Positions 1-8,236 of a stretch of DNA of 64,000 nucleotides are shown piece after piece; position 1 is the stretch's first letter; each line of letters opens with the position of its first letter. A model generated the notes under the pieces. The model saw nothing but the letters and a program-made list of their open reading frames with translations, was not told the origin of the DNA and did no database searches. The stretch comes from RYN-230 sp963782185. Lineage in GTDB: Bacteria > Actinomycetota > Actinomycetes > Streptosporangiales > Streptosporangiaceae. The stretch lies in the NCBI GenBank assembly GCA_963782185.1, contig CAWAJB010000038.1, positions 1 through 64,000 of the forward strand. The letters run 5' to 3'. The position numbers and the translations under genes are program-made.

Positions 1-1753
1 TCTCGATGACCGCGAAGGAGGCGGGCGGCATGCTGAGGTCCTCTCCCTGGATGCGGACCTCGGGACTGGTGGCGGCCAGCACCGCGGTCCCGCGTGCGCC
101 GAGCGGCAGCAGCAGGGGCGCTTCCCCCAGGCTGGCCGCGAGCCGCAGCCGGCCGCGGTGCAGAACCAGCCAGCGATGCACCTCGTCGCAGTCCGCCCTC
201 ACCCGGTCCATCCGCGGATCGGTGAGCTCCGGCCAGGCCCGGCGCAGCGCGATGAGCTCCGTGTACCAGGCCAGGATTTCCTGATGCCGCGCAGTGTCCC
301 GCTCCGCCCAGTCCAGCTTGGACCGGAGGAAGGTCTCCTTGTCCTGCGGATTGGGCACCTCGGCGGGGCCCCAGCCGTGCGCGCCGAACTCCAGCCGGCG
401 CCCTTCGGCGACCGCCGTGGCCAGCGCGGGGTCGATGTGGTCGGTGAAGTACTGCCACGGGGTGGACGCGGCCCACTCCTCCCCCATGAACAGCATGGGG
501 GTAAACGGCGCGGTCAGCACCAGGCCCGCGCCCACCTTGACCAGGCCGGCGGACAGCCCGCTGGAGATCCGGTCGCCGATGGCCCGGTTGCCGATCTGGT
601 CGTGATCCTGCAGGTAGCCAAGGAAGCGGAAGCCGGGGATGCGGAGCAGGTCCACCGGCCGGCCATGACTGCGGCCCCGGAACGAGGAGTAGTTGCCGTC
701 GTGGAAGAAGACCCGGGTCAGCGTCTTGACCACGGCCCCGATCGAGCCGAAGTCGCCGTAGTAACCCTGCCGTTCCCCGGTGACCGCCGCGTGCACCGCG
801 TGATGGAAGTCATCGCTCCACTGGGCCGCGAGGCCGAACCCGCCGGCCTCCCGCGAGCTGACCAGCCGCGGATCGTTGAGGTCCGACTCGGCGATGAGGA
901 CCAGCTCCCGGTTCAGCAGCGTGCCGAGGGACTGCACCTCGACGGCCAGTTCCTCGAGGAGGTGCAGCGCGCGGTGGTCCTCGAAGGCGTGCACCGCGTC
1001 GAGCCGCAGGCCGTCCAGGTGATAGTCGCGCAGCCACATCAGCGCGTTGCCGATCAGGAAGCCGCGGACCTCGTCGGAGCCGGACTGGTCCAGGTTGACC
1101 GCGGGACCCCAGGGGGTCACGTGCGCCTCGGTGAAGTAGGGCCCGAAGTCGGCCAGCCGGTTGCCGATGCCGACGTGGTTGTAGACCACGTCGAGCAGCA
1201 CGGCCACCCGGCGGGCGTGGCACGCGTCCACGAACCGTTTCAGGCCGTCCGGGCCGCCGTACGGCTCGTGCACGGCCCACAGGTGGATCCCGTCATAGCC
1301 CCAGCCGTGCTGGCCGGGAAACGCGGCCACGGGCATCAGCTCGATCATGTCCACGCCCAGGTCGCAGAGATGGTCGAGCCGCTCGATGGCCGCGTCGAAC
1401 GTCCCCCCGGGGGTGAACGTGCCCACGTGCATCTCGTAGATCACCGCGCCGCGCAGTGGGCCGCCCCGCCAGCCCCGGTCGGTCCAGCGGAACGCGCCGT
1501 GATCATAGGTGCGGCTCGGCCCCTCGCTGCCCAGCGGCTGCCAGGGGGACCGCGGATCCGCGAGCGGCTCACCGCCGTCCACCCGGAACGCGTAGTCGGT
1601 GCCGGTGGCGGCCGCCTCCGCCAGGTCCGCCTCCCACCAGCCGGGGGTGGCGGCCGGGCGCATGGGTTGCGGCGCCCCGCCACCCATGGCCTCCGACCCC
1701 AGCTGGACCTCGACCTGCTCCGCCGTCGGGGCCCAGACCCGGAACACGCTCAC
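1..1753 (-). CDS. treZ: malto-oligosyltrehalose trehalohydrolase, copy 1, cut by window edge
   Basis: GH13 enzyme that releases trehalose from maltooligosyl trehalose, the last step of the TreY-TreZ pathway. The start is a GTG at 1753, which overlaps the treY stop by four bases. The reading frame is identical to the second copy at 3917-5669 and carries the same GH13 motifs. It runs off the left edge with only the last residues missing, so whether this copy ends normally cannot be seen. If the duplication is real, this is the copy whose natural C-terminus survives. Confidence 0.85.
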   Translation of the reverse strand, partial: MSVFRVWAPTAEQVEVQLGSEAMGGGAPQPMRPAATPGWWEADLAEAAATGTDYAFRVDGGEPLADPRSPWQPLGSEGPSRTYDHGAFRWTDRGWRGGPLRGAVIYEMHVGTFTPGGTFDAAIERLDHLCDLGVDMIELMPVAAFPGQHGWGYDGIHLWAVHEPYGGPDGLKRFVDACHARRVAVLLDVVYNHVGIGNRLADFGPYFTEAHVTPWGPAVNLDQSGSDEVRGFLIGNALMWLRDYHLDGLRLDAVHAFEDHRALHLLEELAVEVQSLGTLLNRELVLIAESDLNDPRLVSSREAGGFGLAAQWSDDFHHAVHAAVTGERQGYYGDFGSIGAVVKTLTRVFFHDGNYSSFRGRSHGRPVDLLRIPGFRFLGYLQDHDQIGNRAIGDRISSGLSAGLVKVGAGLVLTAPFTPMLFMGEEWAASTPWQYFTDHIDPALATAVAEGRRLEFGAHGWGPAEVPNPQDKETFLRSKLDWAERDTARHQEILAWYTELIALRRAWPELTDPRMDRVRADCDEVHRWLVLHRGRLRLAASLGEAPLLLPLGARGTAVLAATSPEVRIQGEDLSMPPASFAVIE

Positions 1754-3915
1754 CGCCGGTCCCGCGGGCGTGATCCGGCCGGGACGAGGAGGGCCACGGG
1801 AAGACGTTGCAGAAGCTCGGACAGCAGCGGGCGCGCACCGGGCAGGGACGCACCGGTCAGCACGTTCCGCCAGGGGCCGGCGTGCGGCAGGGGCAGCGCG
1901 GTGCCGGCCCAGCCGCCGCGGCGGCGCAGGCCGGCGGGCAGCCGGGTGACCACGGTGACCGCGTGGCCGCCGCGGGCGTAGCCGACCGCGTGCCGCGCCG
2001 CCGCGCCCTCGGCGGGCAGCGGGGCGTACTCCCCCGCGAACCAGTCCGGGTGCTTCCGGCGCAATCGCAGCGCGGCCGACGTGACCAGCAGCTTCACGGT
2101 GTCCAGGGGCGCGGTGTCCAGGGGCGCGGTGTCCAGGGGCGCGGCGTCCTGGGGCGCGGCGTCCAGGCGGGCCGGCGGCTCGCCGGCGTCCAGCGCGGTG
2201 AGCAGGTTCCGGCGGCGGGCGAAGTCGGCCGGCTCCCGGTTATCCGGGTCCACCAGGCGCAGGCCGGCCAGCTCGCAGCCCTGGTAGGTGTCGGCGACGC
2301 CGGGCATGGTGAGCTGCACGAGCTTGGCGCCGAGCGCGTTCGCCCGCGCGTCACCGTCCAGGCCGGCCACGAACCGGGCGATCTGCCCGGTGAGCTCGTC
2401 GTCGTCCAGTACCAGCTCGGCGAACGTCAGCACCTGCGACTCGTACTCGGGATCCGGGTCAGCCCACGAGGTGCGGTCCTTCGCCTCACGCATCGCCTTG
2501 CGCAGGTACCCGGTCAGCCGCTCGCGGTCCAGCGGCCACGCCCCCGTCAGGGTCTGCCACATCAGGTACGCGGTGTCCGGCTCCGGTGCCGCCCCGCTGG
2601 CCAGGGCCACGGCCCGCTCCTGCCAGCTGGTCACCTCCGCCGCCCAGGCCTCCGGGATCTCGGCCAGCACGGCCAGCCGGGCGCGGACGTCCTCCTGGCG
2701 CTTGGTGTCGTGCGTGGACAGGGTGGTCATCGTGGCCGGCCAGTCCCGGGCCAGCCGGGCGGCGAACGCGTGGAACTCCTCCGGGCTGATCCCGAACGTG
2801 TCCGGGTCCCCGCCGACCTCGTTGAGCGCGACCAGCCGGGACCAGCGGTAGAACGCGGTGTCCTCCACCCCCTTGGCCATCACCGGCCCGCAGACCTGCT
2901 GGAACGCGACGATGAGGCGGGCGTCCTGGATGCCGTTCCCGATCACGAGGTCCGCCACGGCGTCCAGGGCGGCGTGCAGCCGCTGCGGCAGCCGCGGCCG
3001 GGCCGCGCCGGCCGCACGGGCCACGATCTCGGCCGAGACCGGCGGCGCGGGCTCGCCGGGCACCACGTACGCCCGGTAGACCGGCATCGCCGTCAGCAGC
3101 TCGGCCAGCACCGTGACCCGGTCCGCCGCGCTGAGCCCGCCGAGGCCCGGATGACCGGTGCCGCCCGCCAGCCGGGCCAGCCGGGTCACCTCGGCCGCGA
3201 GGGCCTCGCTGGCTTCCTGGCGCTTAGCGGCCTCGGCCACCCCGGCGAACCGGGCGGGGCCGGCGGTCAGGCGTTCGTAGGCCGCGGTCAGCGGCGCGGC
3301 GCCGGCCGGGTCCAGGAACAGGCCGGCGATCATGCGCAGCGCGTCGTAGCCGGTGGTTCCCGCGCACGGCCAGTCCGCCGGCAGCCGTTCCGGCCCGGAC
3401 AGGATCTTCTCGGTGGCTACCCACAGGCCGCCGGTGCGCTCCGCGAGCCGCCGCAGGTAGCCGCGCGGGTCGGCGAGCCCGTCCGGATGGTCCACCCGCA
3501 GCCCGTCGATGACGCCCTCGCCCACCAGGCGGAGGATCACCTCGTGGGTGGCCTCGAACACCGCGGGGTCCTCGACCCGGACCGCGATCAGCGAGCTGAC
3601 GTCGAAGAACCGCCGCCAGTTGAGGTCCGTCGCGGCCAGGTACCAGTCGGCCAGCCGGTAATGCTGGGCGCCGAGCAGCTCAGCCAGCGGCAGGCCCTGC
3701 GTGCCGGGCCGGACGGGCAGCACGTGGTCGAAGTACCGGAGCACCGGATCCGGGCCGCTGGTGTCTACCTTCAGGTCGCCGAGGCAGCCGCTGACCGGCC
3801 CGTCCAGGACCGGCATGAGCAGCCGGCCGTCCTGGGCCTCCCAGTCGACGTCGAACCAGCCCGCGAACGGCGACCCGGTGCCGTCCCGGAGCACCGACCA
3901 GAGCGGCCGGTTGAG
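1750..3915 (-). pseudogene. treY: treY copy 1, N-terminally truncated by the duplication joint
   Basis: Matches full-length TreY from the LNRPLW segment (about residue 140) to the stop, with one substitution (Asp for Asn in GWFDVDW). The first ~138 residues, including the conserved STYRLQ start and the N-terminal barrel strands, are absent. Upstream of the joint the frame continues into out-of-frame treZ sequence, so the nominal 880-residue ORF is a chimera with a meaningless N-terminus. It keeps the GH13 motifs RVDHPDG, ATEKIL and THDTKR but is very unlikely to fold. It could be a genuine rearrangement relic or an assembly product. Confidence 0.85.
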
Positions 3916-5669
3916 GTCTCGATGACCGCGAAGGAGGCGGGCGGCATGCTGAGGTCCTCTCCCTGGATGCGGACCTCGGGACTGGTGGCGGCCAGCACCG
4001 CGGTCCCGCGTGCGCCGAGCGGCAGCAGCAGGGGCGCTTCCCCCAGGCTGGCCGCGAGCCGCAGCCGGCCGCGGTGCAGAACCAGCCAGCGATGCACCTC
4101 GTCGCAGTCCGCCCTCACCCGGTCCATCCGCGGATCGGTGAGCTCCGGCCAGGCCCGGCGCAGCGCGATGAGCTCCGTGTACCAGGCCAGGATTTCCTGA
4201 TGCCGCGCAGTGTCCCGCTCCGCCCAGTCCAGCTTGGACCGGAGGAAGGTCTCCTTGTCCTGCGGATTGGGCACCTCGGCGGGGCCCCAGCCGTGCGCGC
4301 CGAACTCCAGCCGGCGCCCTTCGGCGACCGCCGTGGCCAGCGCGGGGTCGATGTGGTCGGTGAAGTACTGCCACGGGGTGGACGCGGCCCACTCCTCCCC
4401 CATGAACAGCATGGGGGTAAACGGCGCGGTCAGCACCAGGCCCGCGCCCACCTTGACCAGGCCGGCGGACAGCCCGCTGGAGATCCGGTCGCCGATGGCC
4501 CGGTTGCCGATCTGGTCGTGATCCTGCAGGTAGCCAAGGAAGCGGAAGCCGGGGATGCGGAGCAGGTCCACCGGCCGGCCATGACTGCGGCCCCGGAACG
4601 AGGAGTAGTTGCCGTCGTGGAAGAAGACCCGGGTCAGCGTCTTGACCACGGCCCCGATCGAGCCGAAGTCGCCGTAGTAACCCTGCCGTTCCCCGGTGAC
4701 CGCCGCGTGCACCGCGTGATGGAAGTCATCGCTCCACTGGGCCGCGAGGCCGAACCCGCCGGCCTCCCGCGAGCTGACCAGCCGCGGATCGTTGAGGTCC
4801 GACTCGGCGATGAGGACCAGCTCCCGGTTCAGCAGCGTGCCGAGGGACTGCACCTCGACGGCCAGTTCCTCGAGGAGGTGCAGCGCGCGGTGGTCCTCGA
4901 AGGCGTGCACCGCGTCGAGCCGCAGGCCGTCCAGGTGATAGTCGCGCAGCCACATCAGCGCGTTGCCGATCAGGAAGCCGCGGACCTCGTCGGAGCCGGA
5001 CTGGTCCAGGTTGACCGCGGGACCCCAGGGGGTCACGTGCGCCTCGGTGAAGTAGGGCCCGAAGTCGGCCAGCCGGTTGCCGATGCCGACGTGGTTGTAG
5101 ACCACGTCGAGCAGCACGGCCACCCGGCGGGCGTGGCACGCGTCCACGAACCGTTTCAGGCCGTCCGGGCCGCCGTACGGCTCGTGCACGGCCCACAGGT
5201 GGATCCCGTCATAGCCCCAGCCGTGCTGGCCGGGAAACGCGGCCACGGGCATCAGCTCGATCATGTCCACGCCCAGGTCGCAGAGATGGTCGAGCCGCTC
5301 GATGGCCGCGTCGAACGTCCCCCCGGGGGTGAACGTGCCCACGTGCATCTCGTAGATCACCGCGCCGCGCAGTGGGCCGCCCCGCCAGCCCCGGTCGGTC
5401 CAGCGGAACGCGCCGTGATCATAGGTGCGGCTCGGCCCCTCGCTGCCCAGCGGCTGCCAGGGGGACCGCGGATCCGCGAGCGGCTCACCGCCGTCCACCC
5501 GGAACGCGTAGTCGGTGCCGGTGGCGGCCGCCTCCGCCAGGTCCGCCTCCCACCAGCCGGGGGTGGCGGCCGGGCGCATGGGTTGCGGCGCCCCGCCACC
5601 CATGGCCTCCGACCCCAGCTGGACCTCGACCTGCTCCGCCGTCGGGGCCCAGACCCGGAACACGCTCAC
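3771..5669 (-). CDS. treZ: malto-oligosyltrehalose trehalohydrolase, copy 2, with altered C-terminus
   Basis: Trehalohydrolase of GH13: an N-terminal carbohydrate-binding-like domain (FRVWAPTAEQVEV) followed by the barrel. Visible catalytic motifs are DGLRLDAVH (nucleophile Asp, about residue 251), AESDLNDP (acid Glu, about 287) and DHDQIGNR (about 385). The GTG start at 5669 overlaps the treY stop by four bases, indicating translational coupling. After ...SFAVIE the duplication joint replaces the native end with about 48 residues read from a shifted frame of treY (TSTGRSGRC...), ending at 3771. The body of the enzyme is complete, so activity may survive the foreign tail. Confidence 0.9.
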   Translation of the reverse strand: MSVFRVWAPTAEQVEVQLGSEAMGGGAPQPMRPAATPGWWEADLAEAAATGTDYAFRVDGGEPLADPRSPWQPLGSEGPSRTYDHGAFRWTDRGWRGGPLRGAVIYEMHVGTFTPGGTFDAAIERLDHLCDLGVDMIELMPVAAFPGQHGWGYDGIHLWAVHEPYGGPDGLKRFVDACHARRVAVLLDVVYNHVGIGNRLADFGPYFTEAHVTPWGPAVNLDQSGSDEVRGFLIGNALMWLRDYHLDGLRLDAVHAFEDHRALHLLEELAVEVQSLGTLLNRELVLIAESDLNDPRLVSSREAGGFGLAAQWSDDFHHAVHAAVTGERQGYYGDFGSIGAVVKTLTRVFFHDGNYSSFRGRSHGRPVDLLRIPGFRFLGYLQDHDQIGNRAIGDRISSGLSAGLVKVGAGLVLTAPFTPMLFMGEEWAASTPWQYFTDHIDPALATAVAEGRRLEFGAHGWGPAEVPNPQDKETFLRSKLDWAERDTARHQEILAWYTELIALRRAWPELTDPRMDRVRADCDEVHRWLVLHRGRLRLAASLGEAPLLLPLGARGTAVLAATSPEVRIQGEDLSMPPASFAVIETSTGRSGRCSGTAPGRRSRAGSTSTGRPRTAGCSCRSWTGRSAAASAT

Positions 5670-7831
5670 CGCCGGTCCCGCGGGCGTGATCCGGCCGGGA
5701 CGAGGAGGGCCACGGGAAGACGTTGCAGAAGCTCGGACAGCAGCGGGCGCGCACCGGGCAGGGACGCACCGGTCAGCACGTTCCGCCAGGGGCCGGCGTG
5801 CGGCAGGGGCAGCGCGGTGCCGGCCCAGCCGCCGCGGCGGCGCAGGCCGGCGGGCAGCCGGGTGACCACGGTGACCGCGTGGCCGCCGCGGGCGTAGCCG
5901 ACCGCGTGCCGCGCCGCCGCGCCCTCGGCGGGCAGCGGGGCGTACTCCCCCGCGAACCAGTCCGGGTGCTTCCGGCGCAATCGCAGCGCGGCCGACGTGA
6001 CCAGCAGCTTCACGGTGTCCAGGGGCGCGGTGTCCAGGGGCGCGGTGTCCAGGGGCGCGGCGTCCTGGGGCGCGGCGTCCAGGCGGGCCGGCGGCTCGCC
6101 GGCGTCCAGCGCGGTGAGCAGGTTCCGGCGGCGGGCGAAGTCGGCCGGCTCCCGGTTATCCGGGTCCACCAGGCGCAGGCCGGCCAGCTCGCAGCCCTGG
6201 TAGGTGTCGGCGACGCCGGGCATGGTGAGCTGCACGAGCTTGGCGCCGAGCGCGTTCGCCCGCGCGTCACCGTCCAGGCCGGCCACGAACCGGGCGATCT
6301 GCCCGGTGAGCTCGTCGTCGTCCAGTACCAGCTCGGCGAACGTCAGCACCTGCGACTCGTACTCGGGATCCGGGTCAGCCCACGAGGTGCGGTCCTTCGC
6401 CTCACGCATCGCCTTGCGCAGGTACCCGGTCAGCCGCTCGCGGTCCAGCGGCCACGCCCCCGTCAGGGTCTGCCACATCAGGTACGCGGTGTCCGGCTCC
6501 GGTGCCGCCCCGCTGGCCAGGGCCACGGCCCGCTCCTGCCAGCTGGTCACCTCCGCCGCCCAGGCCTCCGGGATCTCGGCCAGCACGGCCAGCCGGGCGC
6601 GGACGTCCTCCTGGCGCTTGGTGTCGTGCGTGGACAGGGTGGTCATCGTGGCCGGCCAGTCCCGGGCCAGCCGGGCGGCGAACGCGTGGAACTCCTCCGG
6701 GCTGATCCCGAACGTGTCCGGGTCCCCGCCGACCTCGTTGAGCGCGACCAGCCGGGACCAGCGGTAGAACGCGGTGTCCTCCACCCCCTTGGCCATCACC
6801 GGCCCGCAGACCTGCTGGAACGCGACGATGAGGCGGGCGTCCTGGATGCCGTTCCCGATCACGAGGTCCGCCACGGCGTCCAGGGCGGCGTGCAGCCGCT
6901 GCGGCAGCCGCGGCCGGGCCGCGCCGGCCGCACGGGCCACGATCTCGGCCGAGACCGGCGGCGCGGGCTCGCCGGGCACCACGTACGCCCGGTAGACCGG
7001 CATCGCCGTCAGCAGCTCGGCCAGCACCGTGACCCGGTCCGCCGCGCTGAGCCCGCCGAGGCCCGGATGACCGGTGCCGCCCGCCAGCCGGGCCAGCCGG
7101 GTCACCTCGGCCGCGAGGGCCTCGCTGGCTTCCTGGCGCTTAGCGGCCTCGGCCACCCCGGCGAACCGGGCGGGGCCGGCGGTCAGGCGTTCGTAGGCCG
7201 CGGTCAGCGGCGCGGCGCCGGCCGGGTCCAGGAACAGGCCGGCGATCATGCGCAGCGCGTCGTAGCCGGTGGTTCCCGCGCACGGCCAGTCCGCCGGCAG
7301 CCGTTCCGGCCCGGACAGGATCTTCTCGGTGGCTACCCACAGGCCGCCGGTGCGCTCCGCGAGCCGCCGCAGGTAGCCGCGCGGGTCGGCGAGCCCGTCC
7401 GGATGGTCCACCCGCAGCCCGTCGATGACGCCCTCGCCCACCAGGCGGAGGATCACCTCGTGGGTGGCCTCGAACACCGCGGGGTCCTCGACCCGGACCG
7501 CGATCAGCGAGCTGACGTCGAAGAACCGCCGCCAGTTGAGGTCCGTCGCGGCCAGGTACCAGTCGGCCAGCCGGTAATGCTGGGCGCCGAGCAGCTCAGC
7601 CAGCGGCAGGCCCTGCGTGCCGGGCCGGACGGGCAGCACGTGGTCGAAGTACCGGAGCACCGGATCCGGGCCGCTGGTGTCTACCTTCAGGTCGCCGAGG
7701 CAGCCGCTGACCGGCCCGTCCAGGACCGGCATGAGCAGCCGGCCGTCCTGGGCCTCCCAGTTGACGTCGAACCAGCCCGCGAACGGCGACCCGGTGCCGT
7801 CCCGGAGCACCGACCAGAGCGGGCGGTTGAG
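3917..7831. repeat. 3.9 kb direct repeat, copy 2 (treY/treZ)
   Basis: Second copy of the unit. Past 7831 the sequence continues into the intact 5' part of treY. At the equivalent point in copy 1 (3915/3916) it jumps to the 3' end of treZ. The novel joint therefore fuses treZ codons ending ...AVIE to an internal treY sequence (LNRPLW). Confidence 0.95.
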
Positions 7832-8236
7832 CGATTCGGGAACCGGGACGGCCATGTGGTTGGGCACGATGTCCACGACCAGGCCCAGCCCGGCCGCGCG
7901 GAACCGCGCGGCCATGGCCCGGAACGCGGCCTCGCCACCCAGGTCCTGCGATACCCGGGAGTGGTCCACCACGTCGTACCCGTGCCTGGAGCCCGGGGTG
8001 GCCTGGAGGATCGGTGACAGGTACACATGAGTGACACCCAGGTCGGCCAGGTAATCCGCGATGGCGGCCGCGTCCGCGAACCCGAACCCCGGCTGGAGCT
8101 GCAGCCGGTAGGTGGAGACCGGTGCCCCGCGAGCCGGCGCTGATGCCGGCGAGGCGGGGCGCGCCGCAGGCGTGTCCCTCCGAGCCGGCGAATCGGGGGG
8201 TCCGGGGGGTCGTCCCCCCGGGCCAGCACTAGGCAC
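5666..8236 (-). CDS. treY: (1->4)-alpha-D-glucan 1-alpha-D-glucosylmutase (maltooligosyl trehalose synthase)
   Basis: Converts the reducing end of maltooligosaccharides to a trehalosyl unit; partner of TreZ. The 856 residues include the family start motif STYRLQLQ (about residue 41) and GH13 motifs RVDHPDG (nucleophile, about 277), ATEKILSG (about 303) and STHDTKR (about 537). The GTG start at 8236 overlaps the glgX stop by eight bases. The first ~38 residues are Pro/Ala/Arg-rich and precede the conserved domain, so a later start is possible. Near the C-terminus a 15-bp minisatellite (about 6013-6085) encodes repeated APLDT units. This is the only complete treY in the window. Confidence 0.95.
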   Translation of the reverse strand: MPSAGPGGRPPGPPDSPARRDTPAARPASPASAPARGAPVSTYRLQLQPGFGFADAAAIADYLADLGVTHVYLSPILQATPGSRHGYDVVDHSRVSQDLGGEAAFRAMAARFRAAGLGLVVDIVPNHMAVPVPESLNRPLWSVLRDGTGSPFAGWFDVNWEAQDGRLLMPVLDGPVSGCLGDLKVDTSGPDPVLRYFDHVLPVRPGTQGLPLAELLGAQHYRLADWYLAATDLNWRRFFDVSSLIAVRVEDPAVFEATHEVILRLVGEGVIDGLRVDHPDGLADPRGYLRRLAERTGGLWVATEKILSGPERLPADWPCAGTTGYDALRMIAGLFLDPAGAAPLTAAYERLTAGPARFAGVAEAAKRQEASEALAAEVTRLARLAGGTGHPGLGGLSAADRVTVLAELLTAMPVYRAYVVPGEPAPPVSAEIVARAAGAARPRLPQRLHAALDAVADLVIGNGIQDARLIVAFQQVCGPVMAKGVEDTAFYRWSRLVALNEVGGDPDTFGISPEEFHAFAARLARDWPATMTTLSTHDTKRQEDVRARLAVLAEIPEAWAAEVTSWQERAVALASGAAPEPDTAYLMWQTLTGAWPLDRERLTGYLRKAMREAKDRTSWADPDPEYESQVLTFAELVLDDDELTGQIARFVAGLDGDARANALGAKLVQLTMPGVADTYQGCELAGLRLVDPDNREPADFARRRNLLTALDAGEPPARLDAAPQDAAPLDTAPLDTAPLDTVKLLVTSAALRLRRKHPDWFAGEYAPLPAEGAAARHAVGYARGGHAVTVVTRLPAGLRRRGGWAGTALPLPHAGPWRNVLTGASLPGARPLLSELLQRLPVALLVPAGSRPRDRR

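Larger units (their letters stand above)
1..3915. repeat. 3.9 kb direct repeat, copy 1 (treY/treZ)
   Basis: Bases 1-3915 match 3917-7831 at a fixed offset of 3916. I found only two differences, both in the last ~75 bases of the unit: 3844 C against 7760 T (Asp/Asn in TreY) and 3907 C against 7823 G. Base 1 of the window corresponds to the junction base 3917, so copy 1 begins exactly at the window edge. Confidence 0.95.

Noticed and set aside
158..1981. 607-residue plus-strand ORF (repeated at 4074-5897)
   Set aside because: Antisense shadow of treZ, low-complexity Arg/Val/Gln-rich, no domain; high-GC codon bias opens such frames.
1807..4200. 797-residue plus-strand ORF over treY
   Set aside because: Shadow of treY on the opposite strand; composition is repetitive and matches no protein family.
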